Below, piece by piece: positions 11,396-22,660 of a stretch of DNA of 64,000 nucleotides. Under the pieces are notes generated by a model that worked only from the letters and a program-made list of their open reading frames with translations, was not told where the DNA came from and ran no database searches. Made by a program: the position numbers and the translations under genes. Position 1 is the stretch's first letter, and each line of letters begins with the position of its first letter. Origin of the DNA: Heliocidaris tuberculata (lineage: Eukaryota; Echinodermata; Echinoidea; Camarodonta; Echinometridae); contig CM046837.1 in NCBI GenBank assembly GCA_025618425.1, positions 22,258,480 to 22,322,479 of the forward strand. The letters run 5' to 3'.

Positions 11396-13479
11396 ATGCC
11401 CAGAACCACAATAAAAAGGAAGGTGATGCTTTGATAATAACTATACTAATTAGACTGTAGGGTTATACCAGTGTCACAAGATGGTCCTTTTTTCGCTTTA
11501 TGTTCACCCTTTGTAGGTGCCTCCTTTCCCCGAATAAGTGCCCTTTTTTGCTGCCCCCACCCCCACTTTGAAAGACGCTCAGCCGCCCCTGGCCTTGATA
11601 CTATGACCCCACATATTAAAAAGAGCCACTGGCTGGCATCAAGTCTTGGGTTGTGCCTAGCCTACGAGTCGCCCCCGTGCTACATCCTACCCCGCCCACC
11701 TCCAAGTGAGCTGAACCGGTGAATTCAGTTGATAGATACACTCAGCAAGACATTTCAAGTCGTAGGTGGAAAGAAAATGACGGAGTGAGACCAAGTTACG
11801 GGGAAATGTCTGCCCAACGCCCATGAATATGAATTGCACAAAAAGTAGCTAGATTAACCAGAAACGTAATAGTGGAGCAGCATATCGTAATAGTCCGAAA
11901 ATGGGGGGGGGGGGGGGGGGGGGGGAGGGGCCTTTCGCGGGCGCAGCATACTCCATATAGGCATCCAGTGACTATTCATTATACACGGATTCTAGCATTA
12001 CCGGTATGTAGAACCTGACTTCCTCTAATACTGCACTTTTCTTACTGATCCAGTCAATTCCCCCGTCCTATTTTTTTTGGGGGGGGGGGGGGACGGTGGG
12101 GGGTGGGCATTCTATGGCGTTTGATAGGCACTTAACTTGTGGTATAGGAATGTCATAAAAAGTGCTTATCTAGGGAATTATGGTGCCCGGGACAAACTAT
12201 AAAACTGCCCCGCCCCTCCCTGATTAAAAAACAAAACAAAACTGATATTAACCTCAAACACTTTGTGGGAATGAATTTGAGGCACTTTAATAGTTACAGG
12301 AAGTTTTTAAAAACTTTCAAGATCCTAACGAAACATTTTTCTGCGAGTGAGCAAAGGGACCAAGCCAAACTTGAATCTTTATTCATAATAAAAATTTAAT
12401 TTTGTCATGAAAATATCCTAAACATGGAATAAAATTAACAGTCTACCTCGCTGCTGGAATAGGAGGTGAAAATCGCCCCAAAATTGGTCTTTCCTAGTTT
12501 TTTCCCTTTTCCTCCCCTTTTCTCTTTTTTCTTAAATAGAGTGGAACGGCGGGGGGGGGGGGCGAACATCAATGTGCTCGGCCATTTGCGATGCTTCAAA
12601 TTCAAGTCAGTGGCAACTCACTCGTGGTAATGAATGTACCTGATAAGGTCGCTCCCATGTCCTTTACAACATGAACATGCCGGGGGGGGGGGGGGGCATA
12701 ACCTTTACCAGAAGACACGGGAGCCCGTCCGAAAGGTACTTGTTTTTTATGCCGTTATGGGATAGAGGGGTCTGGCTACATGCACAGAGGAACGTTAATT
12801 CTTGGCCAAACCTGCGCACTCTTTGTCAGAAAATCGTGGATGAAAGGGCCACTCTATGAAATGTCGAAAGGAGTTTTCCTCACCAACCAGCCTAATTTGA
12901 AATATATAAAATAAATTACGAAGGGCGCAGGAGCGTCACCAGAGCGGGCAGTGACTTCTCATTTTCCTTAAATCTCTCTCTTTGCAAATTCAGAAGATTG
13001 AAAATACAAAAGCTCCCTACAGTGCGAAGGGACTTCGATATCTTATTTAAAGGGGTAAAGGGTAAGGGCAAGTTGCCCCCTTGAAAATTCTAGAAATAAT
13101 AGGAACTTTCAGTAAAGTGAGGAAATTAAATCGTTATAGTAATCTCGCACCTTTTTTCGGGGAATTTATGAAACGTGTCTACTCAAACAAGTGTGGGGGG
13201 GGGGGGTTGCAGCCCCCAGCCCCCCCCCCCCCGGTTCCGTGGGCCATGTTATGGAATACACTCCTCCAACACAACTCGCCACTCCTCAAAACTATAAATT
13301 TTCAGGGTTGGAGGAGAACCCCCTTCCACATCCACACCTAGGTGTATATGCAGTTTCCTACTATCAGTTTTCTTTCCAAACTAGTAAAATAAGTGCATCG
13401 TTTACCTCTCTTGGGTAATAATAATAAATGACATTGTAAAGCGCAATGAAGTATTCACGGAATACGCTATATAATTGTA

Positions 13480-13482
13480 ACA

Positions 13483-13519
<37 letters not shown>

Positions 13520-13555
13520 GTTATTATTATTATCATTATTATTATTATTATTATT

Positions 13556-13587
<32 letters not shown>

Positions 13588-13662
13588 TATCATCATCATC
13601 ATCATCATCATCATCATTATTATTATTATTATTATTATTATAATTATTATTATTATAATTAG
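13480..13662. repeat. (TTA)n/(TCA)n trinucleotide array
   Basis: TTA repeats pass into TCA/ATC repeats and back. Poly-Leu/Ser, poly-Asn/Asp and poly-Ile/Met frames come from this array. Confidence 0.95.
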
Positions 13663-14804
13663 TATTATTATTTCTAAGCTCAAAAATTTCGTGGGAGGTG
13701 AGGGATGAATCTAAGACAAGGACAATTACCCCCGCCGGAAAGTTACCCCCGAGCACAATTAGCCCTCGGTATCACAACGACAGCCTCCCTCCTCTCCACC
13801 CCCCCCCTCCCCCTCCCAAGGGGGCTGGGGGCACAATACCCCCACATTTTCAAGTAGATTCAGCCTATTTTTGTCTGATAAGTGACGGTTTTGTTCATAA
13901 GTACCCTCCCCCTTTCCCCTTCTTATAAATGCCCTTATCACTTCCAGTGAGCTATGCCCACTTCCTCTTTTAATAATGCCCCCATCCTGCCACTATGCAA
14001 TTTTAAAATCCCAGTGCCCTCACTGAACTTCAAACTGAAAAGTGAAAATTCAGATACATTTATTATACATTTTTCTTTCTTACATTGTTTTAATAATGTT
14101 AAAGGAATGGGGAAAATTGAAATAACAGACCAATAAAAGTTTGAGTAAAATCTGATAAGAAATGAGAATGTTATTAATTTTTTAAAGTTGTAATCAATCA
14201 AACACAACTTGGTAACCGACTCCGTGACGTATCTTGTAAGGGCCCATCCCATTTGCCCTGCAGTACTAAAAAATTATATTTTCTGCTTTTATTTAAATCA
14301 GCTAAATACCAGGGTGAAATTCCCCTTTCATGTAACTATTTATTAGACTGCTTCATTGAGAAAATGATCTCTCTTAATTTATAATAGGCATACAATTGTT
14401 TGCGTGTGTTCTTGTTCCATCCCAGCAACAGTCACACCCCCCCCCCCCGCCCTATATAGCGTACGAACATTCAGTCTTTAAAAAAATAATTGTTTTAATG
14501 AATACATTGAATTTATCAACAGTCTTTTCACTAACGCCCTTCCGACTAGAATATTCATTAGGCCTGTGTGACATTGACAGCCGATACACCCCCCCCCCCC
14601 CCCGGCCTTATTATAGGCTCTATGACGAAATTTAGTGGAATCTAGCTCTGCCTCCACATGGATTACAAATCTTCTATGATTTTTCAAAGTTCAAGTATAT
14701 AATGCCAAGGAGTGTAACAACCGATGAAGAAGATTTTTTTCTTTAATTGTTAAGAAAACAAACCGTTTGTTTTATCATTTACTCATCATTATTTTACACT
14801 ACAT

Positions 14805-14890
14805 TTTCTTCTTCTTCTTCTCCTTCTTCTTCTTCTTCTTCTTCTTCTTCTTCTTCTTCTTCTTCTTTTTTTTTTTTGGGGGGGGGGGGA
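14805..14890. repeat. (TTC)n array followed by poly-G
   Basis: CTT/TTC repeats run into poly-T and then about a dozen G. The order pyrimidine tract then G tract recurs near 21515-21572. Confidence 0.9.
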
Positions 14891-15295
14891 GGGGGTTCAC
14901 ATTTTTTCGCCGGGGAGGGGGGAGGAGGACGAGGATGTCTCGTTACACTTATTATAGCAGATATCTCCTTGGTTATAGCATGGGAATGTATTAATGTAAC
15001 TAGGATTCCCTGGTTAATCCTTGGGTAAACAGGCGGCCTTCCAGTGGTCATGACAACGAGTCCACAGAGGTCATGACCCTTAATTGCACAACAGATGGAG
15101 GATAAGAGCGTGAATAGTGTCCATGCAGTAGAAGTTTGTATACTTTGTATGCAGCTATATAGTAAACATGAGCTGTACATGTGGGGAGTTCTCCTAATCT
15201 AAATCATCAACTTGTTTCTCTTTCCTCCGCTCATTACATGGTATTTATGAATAAACTTTATACATTAATTTTATTATGACAAATTTTTATGACGA

Positions 15296-15344
15296 CAATA
15301 AAACAATATTATTATTATTAATAATAATAATAACAATAACAATA

Positions 15345-15388
<44 letters not shown>

Positions 15389-15465
15389 TATAATGATGAT
15401 GATAATTATGATAGTAACAATCATAATAATAAAATAAAAATGAGTAGTAGTAGTAGTAGAAATGA
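15296..15465. repeat. (TAA)n/(TAG)n trinucleotide array
   Basis: An AATAATAAT-rich array with interspersed AAC and AGT units lies near the inner right end of the foldback loop. Confidence 0.95.
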
Positions 15466-15685
15466 CAATAATAAACCAACTCCGCACGGTTTATACTTTA
15501 CTTTGATTTTTGTTAGTTTGCTAAAAAGAGTGTAGGCCTACTACTACTACTACGTCTCTAAAAAATTATAGGACGACTTAATAATCAGCCACCAACAGAA
15601 ATATATTAAACACCCTGAGCCCCTGCCAAGCCCTATACTTCCCTTATTGAACAATATTATTAACGTACATGGTTTGCTTTATTGA

Positions 15686-15712
15686 CAAAAAAAAAAAAAA
15701 AAAAAAAAAAAA
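15686..15712. repeat. Poly-A at inner end of right arm
   Basis: A run of about 27 A, complementary in position and composition to the left-arm poly-T at 7570-7617. Confidence 0.9.
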
Positions 15713-15729
15713 TCCTGGAAATAGACTAA

Positions 15730-16040
15730 CTCTTAGCTGACGTCACGTAACGACCAGAGCACACGTAATTGTATAGACGTCACGTAATGACTAGTCAAAG
15801 TACACGTTACCTAAATGACAAAGCACACGTTACATTAACTGACGCTTCTGAACCCTTTGGCCACCTATGGCCGGAGGGGTCAGTAACGTCTGTAAAAGTA
15901 AAGTACACGTACCCTTAAACACACGTGACGTGATGACCAAAAACAGTACGCGTACTGAATACTGGCTTCTGATTGGTCAACATAGGTACGTGTATCGAAA
16001 ATCAAGTACGCGTGGTGAGTAGACGTAAGTAGACCCCGAT
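15730..16040. repeat. ACGTCACGT tier, right arm
   Basis: GACGTCACGTAA, ACACGTTAC, ACGTGACGTG and TACGCGTAC blocks form the mirror of the left tier. The outer edge GTAGACGTAAGTAGACCCC, followed by CGATGGCTTGCCAT, is the reverse complement of the left-arm junction. Confidence 0.85.
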
Positions 16041-17150
16041 GGCTTGCCATAGAAATTCAGCTGTGTATTCGAGCGTTAGTTGTGTGCTCGAATTCACTTG
16101 ACCCTCAACATACAGCTCAGTACAGATGGAGAACTTGAGCTCCACACGTGTGCTCCTACATCATGGCTTCTATGTGCGGTGCACGTGCTACTAGCCTGGT
16201 GCTAGCACAACAGTACACGTACGTGCATGCGCATGCATGCAAGCAGGGCCTAGGGCATGGGACCTACCACTCATAGATAGGATCTCTAAGGCTGGTATAC
16301 GGTAGATGAAATTGGCAACATATCATAAAATGAATTACTGATATGTTGCCAATCTACGTAAAAATAAGTTGATTTTGAGACTATTTACTTGCTTTAAATA
16401 TAAAACTAAGGAATGCAAGTGAATTCATAAATTATTTTAACGTCATACTTTAAATATAAACAAACATATATATTAAACATAGAAAACTCGAAAATATATG
16501 AAACAGTTTGAAGGGTTTTATTTAAATTGACAACATATCATTAATTGAATTCTTGATATGTTGCCAATCAATTTACATGTATCAATTCGTCTAAAATTAT
16601 TTTTTAATGATTTCTAGTGAAGGATGTGGATGCGAAAAGTCTGTTGCTAATTTTATTTTAATTCATATTACATTCTGCACAAAGTAATAATGGAATTCCA
16701 ATCTGAATTCCTGCATTAAATTGACGCTCGAATACCAATACCCCGTGAATTTGAGCACACAACTAACGCTCGAATACCAAATGAATTCGAGCACTGAACT
16801 AAAGCTTGAATACCAAGTGAATTCGAGCACTGAACTAAAGCTTGAATACCAAGTGAATTCGAGCACTGAACTAACGATCGAATACCAAGTGAATTCGAGC
16901 ACTAAACTAAAGCTCGAATACTAAGCTGAATTTCGGCACAAAACTAACGCTCGAATAGACAACTGAATTTCTGCACTTAGCTAATGCTCGAATACGAAGT
17001 GAATTAATTTGAGCACAAAATTAAAGCTCGAATACCCAGCTGAATTTCTGCACAAAAGTAATGCTCAAATTCACTGTGAATTTTTGCACAAAACTAGTGC
17101 TGGAATTCAGCGTTGAATTTCTGCACTAAATTATTGCTCGAATAACCTGT
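16041..17150. repeat. TTCGAGC tier, right arm, with an insert
   Basis: Units with GAATTCGAGCAC...AACTAA(A/C)GCTCGAATACCAA repeat in inverse orientation to the left arm, in two blocks (16041-16105 and 16690-17150). The interval between them (about 16105-16690) is unrelated. It holds two hairpins built on ACATATCA...TGATATGT with TGCCA/TGGCA ends (about 16310-16352 and 16528-16566), so it is probably a separate insertion. Confidence 0.8.
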
Positions 17151-17580
17151 GAATGTGTGATATCACAAATTCGATTTGTTGATATCACAAAAACAAAATT
17201 TTGATATCATGAATTCGAATTAATGATGTCACAAAATCGAATTTGTGATATCACGAATTCGAATTTGTGATATCACGAAAACGAATTTGTGATATCACAA
17301 ATTCTCATACGTTTATCACATAAACCCCATTTTTGATATCAAGAAATCAACTTTGTGATATCAAGAAATCGAATTAGTGATATCACTAATTCGAATTTGT
17401 GATATCACAAATTCGATTTTGTGATATCCCTAATTGAATTTGTGATATCACGAAATTGGGTTTATGTGATTAACCAATGGGAATTCGAGATATCACAAAT
17501 TCAATTCGTGATATCACAAATTGAATTCCTGATATCACAAATTCGAATTTGTGATATCAAAAAATCACTTTAAATATCAA
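17150..17580. repeat. GATATC tier, right arm
   Basis: About fifteen degenerate units of ATTTGTGATATCACAAATTCG alternate in orientation, mirroring the left tier but longer. Confidence 0.9.
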
Positions 17581-17787
17581 TATGGCTGGCCATCGCGCGT
17601 TCACTGTGTGCAGATTAAACTGCGCTGCGCTACGCTGGAAGGGCGACTTGCAAATTTGCAGGTCTAAATCATAATTAATTATGTGACTGTGGCTTAGATC
17701 TAGATATCACATAGATGTCATGGCAGCACAAGTATGTAATGAGTATAAACTCGATCAGATTACAATATATTTAATCTAAATGCTTAC

Positions 17788-17857
17788 CTTTGAATGTATC
17801 AATCAGCTCCGGCATTTGGAACTTCTGCAACATGTCAACCACAAAGTCATCCACCAT
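17788..17857 (-). CDS. Inward-facing exon with SAM-like N-terminus, right arm
   Basis: On the minus strand an ATG opens a 23-codon frame: DDFVVDMLQKFQ, then MPELIDTFK. It ends at AAAG before GTAAGCA, an excellent splice donor. The pattern of a short helix, then L.xxxMPELIDTF, resembles the beginning of SAM-like domains at the N-terminus of many uncharacterised invertebrate proteins (V..WL....L..LI..F). The same exon is present, slightly broken, in the left arm at 6541-6577. Both point into the loop, so a transcript from either arm would run through the palindromic tiers. No second exon is recognised in the loop. Function is unknown and the domain call is tentative because only its start is present. 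Confidence 0.45.
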
Positions 17858-17914
17858 GAAGAAGCCCGCCCGTGTTTCGCGGAGAAGGAAACCCGTCTAG
17901 CGCAAATTTTCAAT

Positions 17915-18045
17915 CTCTTTAAACAACATTGTTTAAAAGATTATTCTACAATATCATTGATGTCTTAAACAGCAGTTGTTTAAAATACAGGGTCCGTTTT
18001 TTAAACAACACAATTTTAAACAGCGAAATTTTAAACAGCGTTTTT
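17915..18045. repeat. TTGTTTAAA tier, right outer
   Basis: TTTAAACAACA, TTGTTTAAAA and TTTTAAACAGCG blocks form the outermost right-arm tier. It is the uninterrupted equivalent of the left tier split by Kolobok copy 1. Confidence 0.8.
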
Positions 18046-18074
18046 GCTGTGTATCTCACATATAGGATACTTAC

Positions 18075-18230
18075 CAAAGTCACAGGCGAACAGCAATAGC
18101 AGTTAAAAACAGTAAGCATCAATATCACATTTAGCGATGTTATCGGCGGTCTCGCTACGCAAATTTGGAAATTCGAATTCTTAAGCTCGTCCATAAGGAA
18201 ATTGGCTGCGGATGCTGAGCTGTATTTCAA
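18075..18230 (-). other. Exon-like frame with a good splice donor
   Basis: A minus-strand ATG opens a frame beginning MKYSSASAANFLMDELKNSN, which later includes a Cys-rich hydrophobic stretch, and meets GTAAGTATCC at 18074-18065. The strong donor just outside the right arm suggests a 5' exon. I do not recognise the protein and saw no acceptor partner, so it may be chance. Confidence 0.25.
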
Positions 18231-19990
18231 GAAATTTTCAGTTTTAAATCGGGACTTCTCGTGTGTCGTAAGCTCAAAGTGTACAATCGCGCGGTGCAGT
18301 CATCAGCAGTCAGTGTGTTGGACGCACACGCGATATCTCCATAAGTCTTAAAGTGTCATTTTCTGATACCGCAGAGGTAAATTTCGCTTCCCACACACTT
18401 TGAACATGTGGCTGAAAAATCCGCCGCTATACCGAAAACTGCCTCTGGGACAACAAACCTGAAATTTAAAAATGCCATGGCAATTCCTCCCCCCCCCCCC
18501 CCCCTAGGATTTTTGTTGTTGTTGTTTTTTGTTGTTAAAACATTAAAGCTCATTTACAGTATTGGTAGCAGAAAGGAAATTGAAAAGAAACATGTTAAAT
18601 ATAGTCTCATTTTGTTCTCCTTGTATTAAAAGATGTCTGTACGAGATCATTTGGTATTCCATCTATGATTTCTGGTCAATTTCAGTGTAAATATCAGTCA
18701 GGAATGCTTGATCACTGCCATTATGCTAGGACCCTTCCACCCCGACGGCTCCCCGCACAGCAATCTTGGGGCTTCGCATAGAGACAGCGTGTGTGCACTG
18801 TGTGTAGCTACTCATTATTGGTTTTACACGTGTGTGTACAGTGTATAGCACATGCTGCCTTTGTTGGGATTTTACGTGCCTGTCCCGGCACATAAATTAG
18901 TTTTTGCCTCTTATTTGTTTAATAATAAACTTTAGGAGGCGAAATCTTCACAGTGTCTTAGTATTGCTAGTATCTTGCTATTTATCAACAAAAATTGAAG
19001 AAATCTGACGAACAGTTTTTGAGGGCTTACCAAAACTTTACATGACCTTTAATAATATTGGCTTCCATGATTTAAGAAAGAATTGAACATAATTTCGAAA
19101 TGAAGACTCCTAAAACAGGATTTTGCCTTAAGTGGCCGAAAAATCCCTCCCTTTACTCTACCTATCAGCATGATCACTGCAGCTGCTGGTCGGTATGACT
19201 ACCGCTAGCGCCGCCAGAGGTAAAGATAATTCTTCAATCATACCAAGTGCTTGCTGTTGCCGGTTTTATAAAAAATAACATGCTGCAATTACAATATGCA
19301 TTTGAACTTAAGTGGCAATTAAACAAAAATCTTCACTATTTAAAATGTAATTGTGTTATTTTCAATACCAGGTCGGAATCGGGAGCACCTAGTCGATCGT
19401 ACTTATGCGAGCCTCACACTGAAACTCTGGCTAAAAAAGCAGCAAGCAAAGTGAGGTCACTTTGTCTCGAGATCACGTGATCAATTTCGTGCGAATACGA
19501 TTGGAAAGACTTTCGGAAAATCAACCCAAGGCAATTTCAACAGCCATGTCCATCATCTTTTGAAATGTGCATTCATTACGAAATCCGAACTTAATTTCTA
19601 TGGGAAATACAATAGGCTGTTCAGACTGCCCTTTAGTCAATTTTTCAAGTCTTTCCAGTCATATTTGCCGTAAATTCGATATTTCTTTTCAGAACTGAGA
19701 GCATCAACACTCTTGTTTTGAATAACCAATGCGAATTTCGTCGTTAAATTTGGGGCAATTAGTCCTTGATTTATTTACAATATGCCGTAAATTTATATAT
19801 AATGCCGTACTTGATCTTTAAGAAATTCCATGGGACGATAAGAATATATCGTTGAATTTAGATGAGCAAACCCTTGTTGGCTCACTTAAGAATATATCGT
19901 AGAATTTAAATGAGCCAGCCTTTGTATTCGAAAGCGTAACGTATGAAAGAATGTTAAACACACACACACAAAAAAACAACAACAACAACC
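18231..19990. other. Non-coding stretch between foldback element and SRCR copy 2
   Basis: No domain or repeat end is recognised. A poly-C run lies near 18489. The block around 19900 (GAAAGCGTAACGTA) is shared with the sequence upstream of SRCR copy 1 near 1908, so the duplicated SRCR unit includes some upstream intron. Confidence 0.5.
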
Positions 19991-19994
19991 AAAT

Positions 19995-21512
19995 AAGGCT
20001 TCGTAGAGATCAAAGTTATAGATGGCAGTTGAAGTAAACTAAAATATTATTATGGTTGGTATTCGTCTTTGTACTCGTTCATCTGCCAACAACTTATGGA
20101 AAGGACTATGCTGGGTATGAGCGCAGGTACCATATCACCACGTATACTAGATGTATGTGAACAGCTGTCCTGTTGATATCTTGTACCACCGAAGCTGTTT
20201 GTTTTTTACAGAGCGATACAGGTATCAATGATACCTCACGTGCCACAGACCAGGTGAGCAGTTTGACAAGGCTTCAGTATAACTAAACAGCTACAATAAA
20301 TCTACGCTGTTCCCCCTCGTCGTTTCTCACATGCCAAACATATATTTTTACACTATTTTCTCTATATGTTTATATTCAAAATATATTTGTCAGAAAATAT
20401 TTTCGCTATTAAGAATAGGAAGACAATCAATTTCTATTCCAAACAGCAGTAAAACTTTTCATTATTTTCTTGTAAAATAGGAAAGAAATAAAATCTGTTT
20501 ACTCATTTCTTAAAATTGCACAATACCTCTATATTTGTAACTTATTTTCAAAACCTTTCATTGTTACAAGCTATTTTCCCTTCTATCTTTTTTTAACTTC
20601 AAATTTCAGACTATGAATGGTTTATATTTTTAGGCTATTTTCGAAAATTGCATTGTTTTTCAACATTTTTTTTTTTAATATGAAATAATATTTTTATACT
20701 ATTTTCTGAACTGATTTGTTTGCACAGGATATTTCTTGCTATATTTTTAAAAATTAAAATTCTAGAGTATATAATCATCTTAATGTCAGTCTATTTGCTA
20801 AATTTAAATTTCTCCACAAGATATTTTCTTTCTCTCTTTTTAATTTTTATCCTTGCAGTATGAATTGGTAACGCTTTAAGACAATTTTCAATTTTTTGAT
20901 ATTTTGCCGAAGCTATTTTCTTGCAGTCCTGTCTTTCCTTTTTTTATATGTCCCGTCTTTTTCTCTTTTTTTCTTCAATTTATACTTTAGGTTTATTAAG
21001 TGCCCACCCCCCCCCCCCCTTCGTTAAATATCTTTGGAAATATGAAAGGAAAGATTGTTATTTCTCATATTTTGGATTAACCAAACAAAAAGGTTTGGTC
21101 ATTGTGGAGTATCTATACATTCGTCATGCAAGTATCCATAATTACATGACGAATATATACATACTGCATGATGAATGCAAGCATCCGTAATTTGAAGGAA
21201 AAAACAACAATTTTGAATTTGAAAAAAATGCACATCATGTTATAAACTTCCCAATACTTATATAGTCCTTTTGTTTTATATTCAATGGTAATTGAAAATT
21301 CGTCAATGTGTTTGGGTAATACAGACAGAGTAGGGATAACCAGGACTCATGGATTTCACAGGTAGCCCCTTTTCACCTAACTTAATCCAATATTTACCAT
21401 CCTATTATACATTTCTATGGACTAAAACACTTAAGCTATGAAGACTTTTTAAAACCTGGCTTGTCATAGCCTGCTTCTTTATGCAAACTGTACACAAAAT
21501 GTGTGCGGCGGC

Positions 21513-21573
<61 letters not shown>

Positions 21574-21873
21574 TTGTTGTTTGTTTGTATGTTTGATTTT
21601 AGGGCAAAGGTAAGATATATTAATTACTATTCTAGGCTACCCTTTCAAGTCCAAATCAAATGGACCCAGATCAATATGCAGAAAAGTTTTGTTGATATTC
21701 AGACATTTTCGTTGAAGAACTTAGCTAGGCCTCCCACATAGCATAGAATATAGACCCTAACAAGATGTCAATGTTATCGGCATATCTGTTCTAAGCTAGT
21801 AGCCTACTAGTAGACCTAGTCAACTTGGAAGTAGTCTTGTGCCTGCTACTAGTACTAGGAAGATATTAGCCAA
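19995..21873. repeat. Duplicated segment, copy A
   Basis: The segment runs parallel to 61110-62635, beginning at GTAGAGATCAAAGTTATAG and ending near ACTAGGAAGATATTAGCC, same strand and order, with many indels. It includes an SRCR exon, a long T-rich tract, poly-C at 21006 and poly-T/poly-G at 21515-21572. The homopolymers account for much of the length difference. Confidence 0.85.
20022..20253 (+). pseudogene. Decayed SRCR-domain exon, copy 2
   Basis: It starts after TTATAG (acceptor) and ends at ACCAG before GTGAG (donor). In the conserved frame it reads DGS, stop, SKLKYYYGWYSSLYSFICQQL, where other copies have Trp at the stop. The central Gly-Tyr part is altered by a deletion. The tail near TGTCCTGTTGATATC corresponds to the CP..NI segment. 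Phase 1-1 borders are kept, but the stop and frame changes make it non-coding. It is paralogous to the copy at 61137. Confidence 0.6.
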
Positions 21874-21889
21874 ATACTGTTGGTATTTG

Positions 21890-22440
21890 TACCTGGTGTA
21901 GCCGAAAACCACTCAACCCGCCTCCGTGGTATAGTGGTTAAGGCGTTTGGCGTACAGTGCTAAATTATTTCTCCTATTCAATTCAATTGATTTCTCCCAT
22001 CATGTAAATTTACCCACGAGAGTTGCCGATGCTATAGTATCAGAACAAATTTCTCACACATTGTATATAATTATTTTATTCTAATACATGAATCGGCCAT
22101 GGATCTAGCCAGGCATGCGGCTTTTCATTGTTCAATACTCCCCTGTCCCTCAAAGAAAAGGAATAAATTAACTGCGACGGGGTTGCAGGGGCTGCCTGTC
22201 GGTATTTGTACCTGGTGTAGCCGAAAACCACTCAACCCGCTCCGTGGTCTAGTTGTTAAGGCGTTTGGCGTACATTGCCAAAGACCCGGGTTAGACTCCT
22301 GTGGGAGACAGTTTTTGCAATCCCTGCAGTTATTCCACAAAAAAGGAAGTCACTATAGAAGGAACAATGAATTCAGCTACGCAAATTATTTCTCTCGTTC
22401 AATTCAATTGATTTCTTACATTATATATATATATGTGTGT
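21890..22440 (+). mobile_element. tRNA-derived SINE cluster (two heads)
   Basis: Two units share a block reading GTATTTGTACCTGGTGTAGCCGAAAACCACTCAACCCG split here by family variation, then a tRNA-like head (21919-21960, cut short; 22238-22310, full). A tail follows with GAAGTCA...GGAACAATGAATTCAGC and CAATTGATTTCT, ending in TA/TG repeats. Between them lies the block TTTACCCACGAGAGTTGCCG and a 5' region (CCATGGATCTAGCCAGGC). The same family is at 26938-27637. Confidence 0.8.
22238..22310 (+). repeat. tRNA-like head of SINE
   Basis: An A-box-like GTGGTCTAGTTGTTAAGG and a B-box-like GGGTTAGACTCC flank a short anticodon-like arm, then GGGAGACA. The degenerate B box and imperfect acceptor stem indicate a SINE promoter, not a working tRNA. 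Confidence 0.75.
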
Positions 22441-22476
22441 GTGTGTGTGTGGGTGTGTGTGGTTGTGTGTGTGTAT
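22430..22476. repeat. TA/TG tail microsatellite
   Basis: A TATATATATG(TG)n run terminates the SINE copy. Confidence 0.9.
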
Positions 22477-22629
22477 ACCTTGTTCAGTTAAATTGTACTA
22501 TTGTTGTTTATTTATGGATGGCACGTAATGGAAATATATAATTTGTATTGTGTTTATTGCCATGTTGAATTATATTGTGTAATTAATGCTCAATTTGTAA
22601 TTATTCGTTTTGAAAAACTGAATAAGGAA

Positions 22630-22660
<31 letters not shown>

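Larger units (their letters stand above)
10492..11591. mobile_element. Non-autonomous hAT-type element with 8-bp TSD
   Basis: The left end is CAGGGGCGGC and the right end is GCCGCCCCTG. Both are flanked by the identical octamer GCCTTGAT (10484-10491 and 11592-11599). Eight-base duplications and CAGGGGCGG termini are typical of hAT-superfamily elements. The 1100-bp interior encodes no transposase. It holds AAGTGCCCC-type tandem repeats at both sides and a palindromic insert at 11274-11395. It is probably mobilised by a hAT transposase encoded elsewhere. Confidence 0.85.
7618..15685. other. Foldback loop: gene-poor, rich in G/C homopolymers
   Basis: No domain or credible multi-exon gene is recognised in this 8-kb loop. 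Frames above 60 codons come from homopolymer, trinucleotide or minisatellite sequence. More than fifteen runs of nine or more G or C occur, for example near 7768, 8690, 9597, 10025, 11904, 12079, 12680, 13195, 14588 and 14877. A minisatellite-like TTCGTTTTTCCGAAGG motif is near 8850. A hAT-type element (10492-11591) and AAGTGCCC-type repeats outside it (13850-13995) are the only structured insertions identified. Confidence 0.6.
3395..18045. mobile_element. Giant foldback element with four-tier inverted arms
   Basis: The left arm (3395-7617) and right arm (15686-18045) carry the same modules in mirror order. From outside in these are a TTGTTTAAA tier, a short exon with a GTAAGC donor, a linker with a GCAGCGCAGTTT / AAACTGCGCTGC pair, a GATATC tier, a TTCGAGC tier, a junction around ATGGCAAGCCATCGGGG, an ACGTCACGT tier, and poly-T (left) or poly-A (right). 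The junction block at 7363-7396 matches the reverse complement of 16021-16053 over about 33 bases. The loop (7618-15685) has no convincing gene. Organisation resembles foldback transposons, such as the TU elements described in sea urchin, whose long inverted repeats are built of short subrepeats. Outer ends and target duplication could not be fixed because the end tier is palindromic. A Kolobok element interrupts the left outer tier. Confidence 0.75.

Noticed and set aside
13446..13756. Frames of poly-Leu/Ser, poly-Asn/Asp and poly-Ile/Met above 60 codons
   Set aside because: All derive from the TTA/TCA trinucleotide array; no domain or splice context.
14747..15180. 128-codon minus-strand frame with poly-Glu and poly-Lys
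   Set aside because: Its C-terminal part is a translation of the TTC array and poly-G run; the remainder matches nothing.
22238..22310. Functional tRNA gene
   Set aside because: B box and acceptor stem are degenerate and the sequence is followed by a SINE tail shared with other copies.
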